DNA from: Hibiscus mutabilis
Lineage: Eukaryota; Streptophyta; Magnoliopsida; Malvales; Malvaceae
Length of the DNA stretch: 64,000 bases
Assembly: GCA_019671005.1 (NCBI GenBank)
Contig: CM033714.1
Location: forward strand, 59,443,741-59,507,740
Direction of reading: 5' to 3'
Shown here: in pieces, positions 10,403 to 21,298 of the stretch
Numbering within the stretch: position 1 is the stretch's first letter
Layout of the letters: every line of letters starts with the position of its first letter
The notes under the pieces: generated by a model
Told to the model about the DNA's origin: nothing
Seen by the model: the letters and a program-made list of their open reading frames with translations, nothing else
Database searches by the model: none
Position numbers and translations under genes: made by a program

Positions 10403-12807
10403 TGTAACATCCCCACCCGGCCTAGAAGAAAATAGGGTCGGAGAACGTTACCGATGAACCATACGGTGACCGGTGCGATAAGATTGAGTCATAATTTGAT
10501 AAACAATCAATACATTCTTGACCAATCATGCAAAATCAGTATAGGAGGCTTGCCAATTCAATACAATGCCTGAATCTACAATTTAGGGACTAATTTTTTA
10601 CTTTTATAAGTTTTAGGGACTAAACTATAATTCTTGTAATTTAAGGGTCCTTTATTAAAATTAACTATACCATGATGAAATTTTACCCATGATTAACATT
10701 CATGCAAATTCTCAGTTTAATTAGAGCTCATTTACTAGTTCAATTAGATCATGCAATATTTAGTGACCAATTTGTAAACTCTTTAAAACTATGTTCTTGG
10801 CCTATTAACATAATTAACAGACACTGCATCGAAACACCTAAGGGGTGTATTGATACGGGTATACACGATTTAAGGCTTAATTCGAAACTGACGAGTTTCA
10901 TTTCGATACAGCTTAACCTGTATCGATACAGGATAACAGAATTAACGAACACCGTATCGATACACCCCTCAGGCGTTTCAATACGGGTCGACCTGGTTGA
11001 CTTGACCATTGACCTCTGTTTCGATACGTCTAGAGTTGTATCGATACAATTAAATTCACAAACCTCACTGTCCATTTTCGTATCGAAACGGCCTAAGCCC
11101 GTATCGATACGCCTTAGTTGACTTATGCTTTTAACCGACCAAATATACAAGGCTGTACTGATATAGGTTGACCCGTATTGATACGCCCTACATTGTAATA
11201 ACAGATTTCCTTTAGTTTTTACTCGATTTGACCCGTTGTACGATGTCCAAATGTAATGAATTTTTACCAGCAACTTTTAAACACTAAAATTTACCAGCAT
11301 GCCAAATTTCATGGTCAAATGAATCCATTTACCATGTTTTCACTTATTAGGCCAAACTTGCTTAATTAACCTATCTCACCAAAATACTAACATACCATAA
11401 CTCGTACTTTTAACTCTTCTAACATAATGGGTCATTTATACATACAAAATGGGGCTAAACTAACTTGTCTAGACCCTACGCCACCAATCTAGGAGTTCAA
11501 GGACTAGATTAACATTACATATAGATGGTGTGACTTGCTCCAAAATGCTCTTAGCTCCGATCCTTGCTCCAACTATACTTTAACCTAGAAATGCATGTAG
11601 ATGAGATGTATTAGGCGTACTTAGCCTAGTGAGGTAGTCATGAATAATAAAAATGAACATCAATGGAAACAATGGCATGTATATCAATGTAAATGCATCT
11701 CAAATCATATTTTAACAATACTTGCAATACTTATTCACATATTTCCTTAGATCGACATGTAATATGGATGTGCGAATTCCCAACCAACATCGCCAACAAT
11801 GAATGGTTAATATCCATCAACATCGCCAATAATACCCAACACAATCACATCCCGCCAACATCGCCAAATAAGAGCCTTAGCTCAAGGACCGTAGTCCACT
11901 CCTTACCAATGAGCTCATGAATTCTATGGCACGCCAATTGAATCCCACGTCCATTCGTATCCAAGGATTCAATACTTGTCAATAACAATGTCAACAACAA
12001 CAACAATAACCAATGCGGTAACAATACCAATACAATGCCAATGACAATAACTCCTAACATGTTTAATATATTTTTTCAATGCTTTCATATTATCAATGAC
12101 CATGTAAAGATTCAATAGTAAACTTAGCTATAAATTAAGCTTACCAAAGCCTACCCATAGTGCCTCCAATGAGGCCTTAATGCGAACATGCCTTGGCCAA
12201 TGATGGTAATGTAATAAATCGACATCAATGAATTCGGGAAGGCACCTAGCCAATCCCTTGACTCCGACTACACTCACCGATGATTCTGAGGCTTTCAAGG
12301 GTCCCGGATGACAATTCCCTTGTCCTTAGACTTGGTGGAATTGAAAGGATTTGATAACTCTTCACCTTGATTGTCTTGAGCTACACAAATCAAGATCACA
12401 AGGTTTTCATTATTGATATCGGATTTGTAGCAACTCAATAGCTACGAAAAACGATAATTAAACAAGCTCTAGCATCTCCAAGAAATTTCTAGGGTTTAGA
12501 CCAATCCTTAAACTTGAGATTAGACATGATTAAGTTATGGAATTAATAAACTAATTGAGGAAGACTTCTTACTCAACCGATAGCTTCAATCTATGATTAA
12601 GAAACTTAAGGAATTCAAAGCTTGGTTTACTCTCCAATGGAGGCGTGTGCTTAGAGGAAGGTGACGAGGATGAAGGGTGAGGTGCTTGCTTGACAATAGC
12701 CGGATAAGTTTCTTTTCTTTTTACTATTGATTTCCAATTGAGCTTTCCTTCAATTGAAGGAACTCAATATCACAATCCCACGTATGTGGTGGTTATGCTT
12801 GGGGAGG
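10403..12807. mobile_element. Repeat F, LTR-like, related to K
   Basis: It starts TGTAACATCCCC at 10,403, the terminus type of K and H, and holds a strong phased palindrome array (10,826-11,184) and three copies of AACATCGCCAA near 11,788-11,866. No coding frame is credible; the longest frame, 10,749-11,273 on the minus strand, lies over the palindrome array. Five bases before the start are GGCTA (10,398-10,402) and GGCTA recurs at 12,808-12,812, a possible target duplication, but the inner end does not finish in CA, so the right border is tentative. I infer a solo LTR of a Ty3/gypsy chromovirus-like family. Confidence 0.45.
10826..11184. repeat. Six paired palindromes GTATCGATAC, 20-21 bp within pairs
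   Basis: Starts of the ten-base motif: 10,826/10,847, 10,900/10,920, 10,954/10,975, 11,018/11,038, 11,080/11,101 and 11,155/11,175. Exact GTATCGATAC occurs at 10,920, 10,954, 11,038 and 11,101; the others differ by one to three bases. Within-pair spacing is 20 or 21 bp in all six; pairs are 54-75 bp apart. Confidence 0.85.
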
Positions 12808-12811
12808 GGCT

Positions 12812-13657
12812 AATCGCAAGAAAGTTTCTATTTCATGATCAGCTGCAAAATTGTCCCTATACGTTCACTAATTAACTTTAGACCAGTGACGAACTTTTGC
12901 ATTCTCTTCTTCCAATTTCAGGACCCTTCCATCCATGGTTACAACTTTTCTAACTGAGCAGATATTTTAAAGAACCAAAACCCTTCTTGAAATGGAATGA
13001 TGATGCAAGATTAGACATGCAAAACAACCAAAAAAGAAAGATTAGATACAAGAAAACAAAAGGGCCCAAAATAACTTCATTGTGTATATAACTCTGGGCA
13101 AGCATTCCAATATTCCAGGACATGTCTCCACAGATTATCTTTGCGAAATGATTTTGACCAGACTCAAAACCCTAGGTTTTCCATATAGTTCTAATGGGGT
13201 AGGCTCTAGATTCTCAAAATTGGTTAGGTTCTAAAAAGGTAACCGAGTTGTCCTTGCTGTCCCCTACTAAGGGTAGCAAGACCCCTGATTCTCGCCCATT
13301 ATAGGCTTCAAACGAACCAAGTTCAACCTAGGAGGACTCACTTCCTATGTCTTCTCGAAGGATCAATATCGTTACGAAGACATGAGGCATATGAGTCCAG
13401 AAGGTATTTGCTAAGCTCGTAAGGAGAATCAATATTCTTACATGAGAAAAGCATTTTCCCCTCACTTAAACGAACGAGACAAGCTTGGGAATAAAGCTTT
13501 TGAACAAATTTGGAATGCGTAAAATAGAGTTATATTCATTAAATGGACTAACAAATAAAAAAATTGTGAACTTGCAAATTCCATTCTTTTTTGAAAAACA
13601 TTTTAAAACCAATTTGTTGCCTGACCCTCTTTTGTTTTTTTATTTAAAAACAAAAAA
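12812..13657 (-). mobile_element. Leader and broken gag start of Tat element E
   Basis: Read on the minus strand this follows the primer-binding site at 13,658-13,676. Its sequence near 13,190-13,480 closely resembles the leader regions at 29,580-29,900 (element B) and 63,660-63,950 (element D), including the shared words CCCCTACTAAGGGTAGCAAG and CCCATTATAGGC. An ATG at 12,936 opens MDGRVLKLEEENAKVRHW and stops at 12,868. The rest of gag and pol is missing where repeat F begins. Confidence 0.55.
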
Positions 13658-13676
13658 CTCCCCAGCGGAGTCGCCA
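13658..13676 (-). promoter_or_regulatory. Primer-binding site of element E
   Basis: The minus strand reads TGGCGACTCCGCTGGGGAG, starting three bases after the LTR end, as a reverse-transcription primer site should (TGG pairs with the tRNA CCA end). It matches the site of element B at 30,109-30,126 except for a few bases. I believe this is the tRNA-Arg-type site of Ogre/Tat elements; tRNA identity is from memory. Confidence 0.7.
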
Positions 13677-13679
13677 AGC

Positions 13680-15916
13680 TGTCGCAACCCTCTTTAGGAG
13701 GCACGCAATTTTGAAAACTAAAATACATGGAGCCGCCACCAATATTTTTGAAAAAAGTATGATTGGATCACTTTTAAAAACGAGGTTATTTTAATTAAGC
13801 ATTTTATTTATTAAAACAACATTTTTGGTCTATGGAAACAAGAAAAACAGGTTTGGGGGTCGGTTACGAGTGGGGAAGGGTTAGAACCCCCACCACGCTC
13901 AAAAGTTGGTACCTTATTGATTTCAAAAAGTATTTTCAAACTTGGAATTTGCAAGTTCACAAAATTTCGATTTATTCGTATGCTTTATGAATATAATCTA
14001 TTTTAACGGCCTTACCACCCGAAAAATGAACTCCAATCACCGCCAACACTCCTAGCGCTAACCCTTTATTTCCATTTGGTAAGACACCGCATTAATTAGT
14101 TTTCACTTATTTAACAAAACAACAGAAACAATTAAATGTGTTATAGCTTTTTAAAATAAAACCTAATTAGTGATTAATCTCTAAAATATCTACATTCATT
14201 TTAGCTATTAAGGTTTAAGTCAAATTAAGTTCGTTTTATTAAGAATATGAAGAAAATTTTACTTCAACGATGTCTCTAATCTAGGCTTATTGAGGAACCT
14301 ATTCCTAGGGTTTTAATAAATATCATATGTACATAAAAAAGCAACTAAAATATTCAAATTGAATTAAGTAACTAAAAATAAATACTAAATTTTAAATAAA
14401 GAATGGGATAATTAACTTTTATTTTTTAAAAGAAGTCTGAATTAGGGACTAATTTGGAAAGAAAAAAAGTACGAAAGACAATTCGAAAGAATGAGGAAGT
14501 TTGGTGAACAATTTAGAAGAAAAAGGACGAAATTGAGAAATTTGCAAACTGAAGAACCATGGTAGAAAGTCCAAGAAAAAAAGGCGCGGTTCAGAGGCGG
14601 GTACGGGTCAGTCAAACGAGTTTGTATATAAGTTATATATCAGAAAAAAAAAATCATTTTCTTCCCTATTTCCAAATAGATTAAACCAGCTCCCTTCAAA
14701 ATTCTCTAAACATGTTCTTCGCATTCTTCATAAACTGAAGAACACGATGAACATCCACCGTGTCGGCTGCCTTCCACCAGCGTCGGCCGCCATTGTCAGT
14801 GGTGAAATTTCCCAGAAAGTTCATATTTTTCCAGAATCTGGCGAGCCCTAATTCATATTTTTCCATTAGAGCCTTGATCGAAACCGAAATACACGGCGGT
14901 GCTATACAAAAAAAGGTAAAAAACCAGCCCTTTCTTTATTTAAATTCAAAATATAATAACAGAAGAGAAAATTACCAAAAATATGCAACTTTCTTTATTT
15001 CTCTAAAATTGCTTACAACTTTGCTCGCTCCCCTTTGAAATCTGAATGCTAGTTATGTATACTTTCTGTCTACTATTATTGCGAATTGTTGTGTGTGTTT
15101 GTATGATAATTGATTATTTTTACATAGAATTACATGGGGGTTTATATAGTTACAAGAATGCTTGATTTACAAGAGTGAATCCCTGATTTCTTCCCCCGGA
15201 TTGTCTCTGATTTGATTTGGATTGAGCCAGATTGTAGCCATGGATTCAATTTAGGGATTAAGTCCTTTGAATTTGTTGTTATCTTGGGATTTAACCCTTA
15301 TTGTTTCATTTTTGCATGTTTTTGGTAATACCGGCGAGGAGTGGTTCACGTTGAAAACAGTGCGGCCTCCATCGAAACAGCTGGAGGAAGCTTGAAGGTC
15401 GGGCGCATAGCTGCCATGCGCGAGTGGTGATCCGCGTGCCCTATTCTAGAGCGATTTGGGCTGTTAGATCTCATCTAGATCTAACGGTTGGGAGATGAGG
15501 TGCTTATTTTTCTCTAGCTAACATGATCTGTGCTGTTGGATCAATCCCCTGATCCAACGGTTATCCTTCAACTGCGCATAATCACAAAGAAAGAGAATTA
15601 GGGCTTAGCTTAGTTTGGACTGGGATGGACGAGCCTTTATTAGGCATATAATATATATTTTTTGTAATGGACTTTTTAAAATATAAATGGGCTGTGTTTT
15701 TTTATATATTGGATTTTATACTAACTATTTCATTATCTATTAACTAAAACACTAACAAAAATATATATAGCTATGATATTACTAACTACCACATCAATAT
15801 TATATAATACTAACACATAACAATAATACTAATAACAATGTAACACTAACATATAACAATTATACTAATTATGAAAACAATAACAATAAAACAAAAGTGA
15901 AAATTCAGTGAAAACA
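13680..15916 (-). mobile_element. 5' LTR of Tat element E
   Basis: The 2,237-bp LTR runs TG..CA: TGTCGCAACCC at 13,680 and ..GAAAACA at 15,916. Its first 250 bases match the LTR of element C at 48,688 (shared words: GGTTACG, GGGGAAGG, CACCACCAAT-like) and more distantly those of B and D. The side with the primer site is the left, so on the minus strand this is a 5' LTR. The right border falls inside integrase of element B, after MYQKWM, with CCCAT (15,917-15,921) as expected right copy of the target duplication; the left copy was not found because E is truncated. It includes a hairpin TGTTCTTC/GAAGAACA (14,713-14,744) and the inverted pairs around 15,465-15,565. Confidence 0.75.
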
Positions 15917-16870
15917 CCCATATCATCCATTTCTGATACATTTGGCTATAATAGATGGCTTTCAGCCTTTTCCTTTCATTGAGGTTCAGCTGATCAAATC
16001 TGGCTTGCATCCATTCGGCTTCTTCCAACTTTACCTTGTTCAAAATTGGGAGAGACGGAATTTCCACCTCGAAGGATAAGACTACCTCCATGCTGTATAC
16101 CAAAGAGTACGGCGTGGCCCCAGTAGAGGTTCTCACAGAGGTTCTATGGGAAAACATAGCAAAAGAGAGCCTTTCATGCCAGTCCTTGAAAGTCTCCGTA
16201 GTTTTTGCTATGATCTCCTTAATATTTTTATTTGCCGCTTCTACTGCTCCGTTCATCTTGGGGCAATAAGCAGTAGAGTTATGATGCACAATCTTGAATT
16301 GCTCGCACACCTCAGTCATTATCTTGTTATTCAAGTTGGAAGCATTGTCGGTGATGATTCTTTTGGGTAGACCATAGAGGCATATAATTTTTTTCTTTAG
16401 GAATTTGCACACCGTCGCTCTTGTGATGTTAGCGTACGAGGTAACTTCTACCCACTTGGTGAAGTAATCGATAGCTACCAGGATGAAGCAATGCCCATTA
16501 GAAGCCTTCAAGTGTATCTGACCGATGACATCCATCCCCAAGCAGCAAACGACCATGGTGAATTTAAGGCATGGAGTGGTACTGGTGGGGAATGTATCTT
16601 GTCGGCATAGATTTGACATTTATGGCACTTGTTTGCATGGATGATGCAATCTCCCTCCATGTTTGAACATAAATAGCTATTTCTCATGATTTTTCTAGCC
16701 ATCGAGAATCCACTGGTGTGAGTTCCACACAAACCCCCATGGACTTCCGCTAAAATGGTTTTGGCCTCTCGAGAATTGACACATCTCAACAATATTTGAT
16801 CTTTGCTTCTTTTGTACAAAACCTCTCTGTCAAGGATGTACCCCGATGCTAACCTTCTGATAGTTCTTTT
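15917..16870 (-). pseudogene. Element B integrase (Tat), C-terminus lost
   Basis: Integrase inserts the cDNA copy into the genome. The H2C2 zinc region reads H..GLCGTHTSG..KIMRNSY then CHKC (about 16,770-16,610). The DDE core shows MDVIGQI, VAIDYFTKWVE, GLPKRIITDNASN (second D), and the glutamate in NGAVEAANKNIKEI. WHERLSFAMFSHRTSVRTSTGATPY follows. The frame crosses a shift near 16,560-16,600. The protein ends at MYQKWM where the LTR of element E begins, so the GPF/chromo-like C-terminus is missing. Confidence 0.85.
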
Positions 16871-16959
16871 ATCGTTGTCGTCGACCTCTTCTGGATAAGT
16901 CTGGAACTTGATGTACTAGAGAATGTCGTGATACCATGGATTGATGTCCTCCTCTTCTA

Positions 16960-17535
16960 AACTATATCAATGGGCTGGTACCTCAAATATTTGTATCTCG
17001 ATTGGCTTCATCTCGGCTGTCCAGCTTACATCGAACACGACGACCAACGTTGCTAGAGCATCAGCCATCCGATTATCCTCTCTTTGCAAGTAGGCAAAGC
17101 TGATTTCTTCAAAATCTTTGACCAAATCTTGGATCAAATTGTAGACTTGATTAACTTCGAATCTCTAGACTCTCATTCTTTCCGAAGTTGGTAGATTACC
17201 AAGTGGGAGTCTCCAAAGACCCGAAGCACTTTGATATTCTTTTCTATGGCTGCCCGGAGCCCCATGGAACAAGCCTCATATTCGGCTATATTGTTGGTGT
17301 AGAAAAATTCCACCCTACTCGCGAAGGGGTAGTAGACATTTTTGGGAGAAATCAATACTGCCCCTATTCCATGGCCTAAGACATTCAATGCTTCATCAAA
17401 ATAAAGCCTCAATTCCTTATTCTTAGTAGTGAGCCTTCTTTCGGTCAAATCACAGATTAAGTCTTCATCTGGGAAATTGAAATCCAATGGCTCGTAATCA
17501 TCCGAAGCACGGTTTTCCAAAAGATATGCCACCAC
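16960..17535 (-). pseudogene. Element B second RNase H (Tat-specific)
   Basis: Tat elements carry an additional RNase H of a different type downstream of the first. Here LYFDEALNVLGHGIGAVLISP holds the first catalytic D (normally FDGA; the glycine is E here), NNIAEYEAC the E and FGDSHLVIYQL the next D; REDNRMADALATL near 17,060 supplies the last acidic pair. An in-frame TAA separates it from the upstream tether at 17,536-17,538, and further stops interrupt the part after QLRKE. Confidence 0.8.
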
Positions 17536-18600
17536 ACTTTATTTCACTATCTTATGGCTCACATAAGCGATGTCGAATTCTAATAATAACATTTGCCAAT
17601 GGGCCATTTCCCGGTTAGCGCTGGCTTCCATCAAGAATTTTAAGGGATCTATTCGAGAAATTAAGCAAGTGGTACGATACAACATGTATTGCCTGAGTCG
17701 TTTGTAGCCCATACCAAGGCACAACACAACCTTTAGATCAATGGGTATCGTGTTTCACACTCGGTGAACTTCTTGCTTAAGAAATAAATCACCCTCTCCT
17801 TCTTGCCAGAGTCGCCGTGTTGTCCCAACACACATCCCATTGAATTCTCAAAAAATGTTAGGTACAGGATCAATGGCCTATCTGGCACCGGTGCTACTAG
17901 GATCAGAGGGTTGGTCAAATACTCCTTGATCTTTTCTAGTACTTCTTGACAATCTTCATCCCAAATTTTTAGATTATTCTTTCAGAGTAGTCTGAAGACG
18001 GGATCATATTTATCGGTCAGCTAGGAGATGAACTGAGAAACGTAATTCATCCTTCCTAAAAATCCTCAGATTTCCTTTTGAGTTTGAGGCGGTGGGAGGT
18101 CTTGGAATGCTTTCACCTTATCAGGGTTGATCTCGATTCCTTTCTGGCTCACCACAATATCCAAAAGCTTCCAGGATGTAACTACGAAGGTGTATTTGGC
18201 AGGATTGAGCTTCAATTTGTACTTTCTTAGCCTTTGGAAGAGTTTTCGCAAATTTTGGATGTGCTCTTCCTCGATCCAAAACTTGGCTATCATGTCATCC
18301 ACGTACACCTCGATTTCTTTATGCATTATGTCATGGAACAAGGTCACCATGGCTCGTTGATAAGTTGCCCCAGCATTCTTCAACACGAAAGGCATCACCT
18401 TGTAGCAAAAAGTGCCCCACATGATCACAAAAATGGTTTTTTTCATGTCTTCGGGGTGCATTTTAATCTGGTTGTACCCCCAAAAGCCATCCATAAATGA
18501 GAACCAAGCATGCCCCACAATGTTGTCAAATAGTGTATCAATGTGGGGCAAAAGGAAATTGTCTTTGGTTCTCGCCTTATTAAGGTCCCTATAATCCATG
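17536..18600 (-). pseudogene. Element B RT (main part) and first RNase H
   Basis: RT copies the element RNA into DNA. Visible: CMDYRDLNKARTKDNFLLPH at the right edge, FMDGFWGYNQIKM (first catalytic D), GTFCYKVMPF, NAGATYQRAM, and the YVDDM active site near 18,300. The connection and RNase H follow: LVAPVPDRPLILYLTF, SMGCVLGQH, IYFLSKKFTECETRYPLI, then RQYMLYRTT and MAHWQMLLLEFDI. Stops and shifts lie at about 18,060, 17,925 and 17,730. Athila G is inserted immediately before the CMDYRD motif; the N-terminal RT part continues at 22,897. Confidence 0.85.
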
Positions 18601-18605
18601 CACAT
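18601..18605. other. Target-site duplication of G, left copy
   Basis: CACAT directly before the LTR start of element G, matched by CACAT at 22,892-22,896. Five bases is the usual Ty3/gypsy duplication length. Confidence 0.9.
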
Positions 18606-18880
18606 TGATAAGTGTTCAAAAGTACTATTTTTCTTACCCTTTTTACTCATATTATTGTTAGACTTAGGCTTATATTAGTTGCATAATTAGCTATTCATGC
18701 ATGAATCCATGTTTCCTTCCATCGTTGAGCTTGATTACATAACTTGGTAGTTTTTGTGGGAAAATATGCTGCTTTGGTGTGTTTTGTGTGTATGTGCAGG
18801 ATCACTTGCCAAAGCAAGGCTAGAGTTAGTTGTCAGGGCAAAACATGAAGGAGACGCCGAGCCAGTTGCCACGGCAGCAC
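18606..18880 (+). mobile_element. 5' LTR remnant of G
   Basis: It starts TGATAAGTGTTCAAAAG like the 3' LTR at 21,299 and stays alignable through one 36-bp repeat unit and part of the next (to about 18,880). It then joins pol sequence encoding KPWYADLVNFLV. The LTR promoter TATA (CCCTATAAATAGG in the 3' LTR near 21,880) is absent from this remnant. Confidence 0.8.
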
Positions 18881-20181
18881 ATGCCTCGGCAAAACCCTGG
18901 TACGCGGATTTAGTTAATTTCCTTGTTTGTGGTATTTTACCTTATGGCATTACTCACCAAGGGAAGAAGTGGTTCCGCCATGATGCTAAGCATTACTTTT
19001 TGGACGAGCCTCTTTTATTTAAACAATGTGCAAATCAGGTTATACGCCGATGTGTCCCTGAAGAAGAGCAATAGAATGTACTCCGGCAATGTCATTCTTC
19101 ACCCTAAGGAGCACATTTTGGAGGAACTCGTACAGCGGCTAAAGTTTTGCAATCCGATTTGTATTGGCCAACATTGTACAAAGATGCCCAAGACTTTTAC
19201 AAGCAATGTGATCGTTGCCAGAGGATGGGCAATATCTCTAGACGACATGAGATGCCGCTCCAGAACATCATCGAGGTGGAATTGTTCGATGTGTTGGGGA
19301 TCGATTTTATGGGACCTTTCCCATCTTCATTCGGTAACCTCTACATCTTACTTGCCGTCGACTACGTGTCTAAATGGGTTGAGGCAGCTGCAGTTCCCAA
19401 CAACGATTCCAAGACCGTGCAACGATTCTTGCAGAAAAACATATTTACACGGTTTGGGATGCCGAGAGCAATTATCAGTGACGAAGGCAAGCATTTTGAC
19501 AACAGACTAATTGCCAAGATGTTGCAACGCTTTGGCATATCACACAAGATCGCCACGGCATATCACCCACAAACCAACGGGCAAGCAGAAATTTCCAACC
19601 GGGAATTGAAGGGTATACTCGAGAAAGTTGTAAATCCCTCAAGGAAGGATTGGTCATTAAGACTAGATGACGCACTTTGGGCATATCGCACTGCATTCAA
19701 AACACCCTTAGGTATGTCCCCCTTCCGACTTGTCTATGGCAAAACATGCCATCTACCGGTGGAAATCAAGCACAAGGCATACTGGGCAATCAAGACCGTG
19801 AATATGGATTGGGAAAGTGCCGGACAAAAGCGTTTGATGGATCTCAACGAGATAGAAGAATTCCGTGCACTCGCCTATAACAATGCACGAATCTACAAGG
19901 AGAAAACAAAGCGATGGCACGACAAGAAACTATTGCCACGACAATTCACGCCAGGGCAACTAGTTCTCCTATTCAATTCTCGGCTAAATCTTTTCCCGGG
20001 AAAGCTGAAATCAAGATGGTCGGGACCATTCAAAGTCGTCAAACCATTCTCCCATGGTGCTGTGATAATCAAGTCGATCTCTGACAACCATGAATTCAAA
20101 GTTAATGGACAAAGATTGAAGCACTACAATGGTTCCCATGTGGAACGTAACAAAGAAGTGGTCAACTTAGGAGATGCATGA
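18881..20181 (+). pseudogene. Element G integrase (Athila), two stops
   Basis: One reading frame runs from the RNase H/integrase linker (WYADLVNFLVCGILP) to the C-terminus, interrupted by TAG at 19,072-19,074 and TAA at 19,105-19,107. The zinc region CHSS..GAHFGGTRTAAKV with CDRC, the DDE core (GIDFMGPFPSS, ISDEGKHFDN, E in QAEISNREL) and the C-terminal LKSRWSGPFKV, HGAV, FKVNGQRLKHYNG are all readable. The last block is typical of Athila. From 19,147 onward 344 residues are open, so the catalytic core is undamaged by stops. It would act on element cDNA in the nucleus. Confidence 0.92.
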
Positions 20182-20317
20182 GCATGCTCTCATTTCAATA
20201 TTTTTTTTCTTTTTCTTTTCATTTTTATTTTTAGGAGATATTTTATTTTTCTTCATTATCTTTAGTTTTCAGGATTTCTTTGTTTTCTTTTTCACAACAA
20301 GACTCACAACTACTATG

Positions 20318-20551
20318 CTAAGGAAATTTACTGCCGAGATCCTTACCCCGGCAACCAATGAAGAAGATGCCGCGACAACCTACATCGTGCCTGCACAAGC
20401 TGATGCCACGGCAACCAACCCTAAAGATGCCACGACAACCAAAGCTAAAGACATCCCGACATCAAGAAAACAACCATCGCGTTCAAGCAAGAGAATCAAG
20501 ACACCAACCAAAAGGAAACTAATCATCTACGATGACGAACTCTCGGAGTAA
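20318..20551 (+). CDS. Short basic ORF downstream of Athila integrase
   Basis: The frame from an internal ATG encodes about 77 residues: a low-complexity Thr/Ala/Asp part with repeated ATT and DAT words and a basic C-terminus (SSKRIKTPTKRK) that could be a nuclear localisation signal. Its position is where Athila elements may carry a third ORF or env-like gene, but no membrane segment or known domain is visible. Repeated GCCACGACAACC codons resemble motifs in the LTRs. It may be non-functional. Confidence 0.35.
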   Translation, partial: LRKFTAEILTPATNEEDAATTYIVPAQADATATNPKDATTTKAKDIPTSRKQPSRSSKRIKTPTKRKLIIYDDELSE

Positions 20552-20596
20552 GTCCTCGTATGCAATTTTATTTTTATTTTTCGTTATTTTTATGCA

Positions 20597-20635
20597 TGCA
20601 TTGAGGACAATGCCTCACTCGAGTTTGGGGGGGAT
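20597..20635 (+). promoter_or_regulatory. Internal hairpin plus polypurine-like tract in G
   Basis: The hairpin GCATTG AGGA CAATGC (20,597-20,612) is followed after seven bases by GAGTTTGGGGGGGATT (20,620-20,635). It repeats the arrangement of the terminal polypurine tract 650 bases downstream. An internal tract could prime a second plus-strand start (known for some retroelements); its use here is inference. Confidence 0.6.
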
Positions 20636-20940
20636 TGTTATTAGTAGTTACCATGTTTAGTTACATTAATCTTAAGTATTACATTTAAGATACATAAATT
20701 GCTTGCCATGCCTTTAATTGGAACAAGAATTGCTTAGATTTGATGAATATCCGATGATGACTTTTCCAATGCACTTAATTGATAGAATTTTATTCTAGGA
20801 TAACCATGGAAAAACTTAGAATTTTACTATGATGCTAAATTTGATGAAACACTATTGTGGTTTGATTGATTTAAGGAATTCTAGTAAACTTAGGTTGATA
20901 ATTAACAAATTGGGGGATTAGAATAAAAATTGGATGAATG

Positions 20941-21013
20941 TTAGAGGTGCCCGAAACTGGCTCTAGTATGTGTTAAAAAATTGATTGCTAGAGGAGCCCA
21001 AAACTGGCTCTAG
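20941..21013 (+). repeat. Two CTAGAG..CTCTAG hairpins in the 3' UTR of G
   Basis: The copies at 20,941-20,966 and 20,988-21,013 read about (C/T)TAGAGGTGCCC GAAACTGGCTCTAG. The CTAGAG and CTCTAG arms and the inner GCC and GGC can pair. Element I has three copies at the same place. Confidence 0.75.
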
Positions 21014-21260
21014 TTAAAACATGTTAAAAAGAACCCAATAAAGTAATTTGAAAACCTATTGTTTGCATAGAATCCGAAAAATCAACTTGCACACAACTCC
21101 ACACACACTCACAAGCATTATAGTTTGATTCCGAGTAACTCCTAAGTTTTACGAAAAATAAAAAGCCAATCATACTTTGTACCCCGGTTCAGAGAATTGA
21201 AATCAAGTTCAAAGCTAAGTTTGTGAAAATTGAAGTCTTGGCAGGTAACTATGAGTTTGC

Positions 21261-21298
21261 ATTGCTTGAGGACAAGCAATAGTTCGAGTTTGGGGGTG
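21261..21298 (+). promoter_or_regulatory. Hairpin and polypurine tract of G
   Basis: The stem ATTGCTTG AGGA CAAGCAAT (21,261-21,280) precedes the polypurine tract GAGTTTGGGGGTG (21,286-21,298), which abuts the 3' LTR. The tract is the RNase H-resistant primer for plus-strand DNA. Confidence 0.8.

Noticed and set aside
10749..11273. 174-residue minus-strand open frame
   Set aside because: It overlies the palindrome array of repeat F, has no protein motif, and palindromes without stop codons open frames by chance.
12808..12812. GGCTA as right target duplication of repeat F
   Set aside because: Kept only as tentative: the inner end does not finish in CA and a 5-base match in this span is easily chance.
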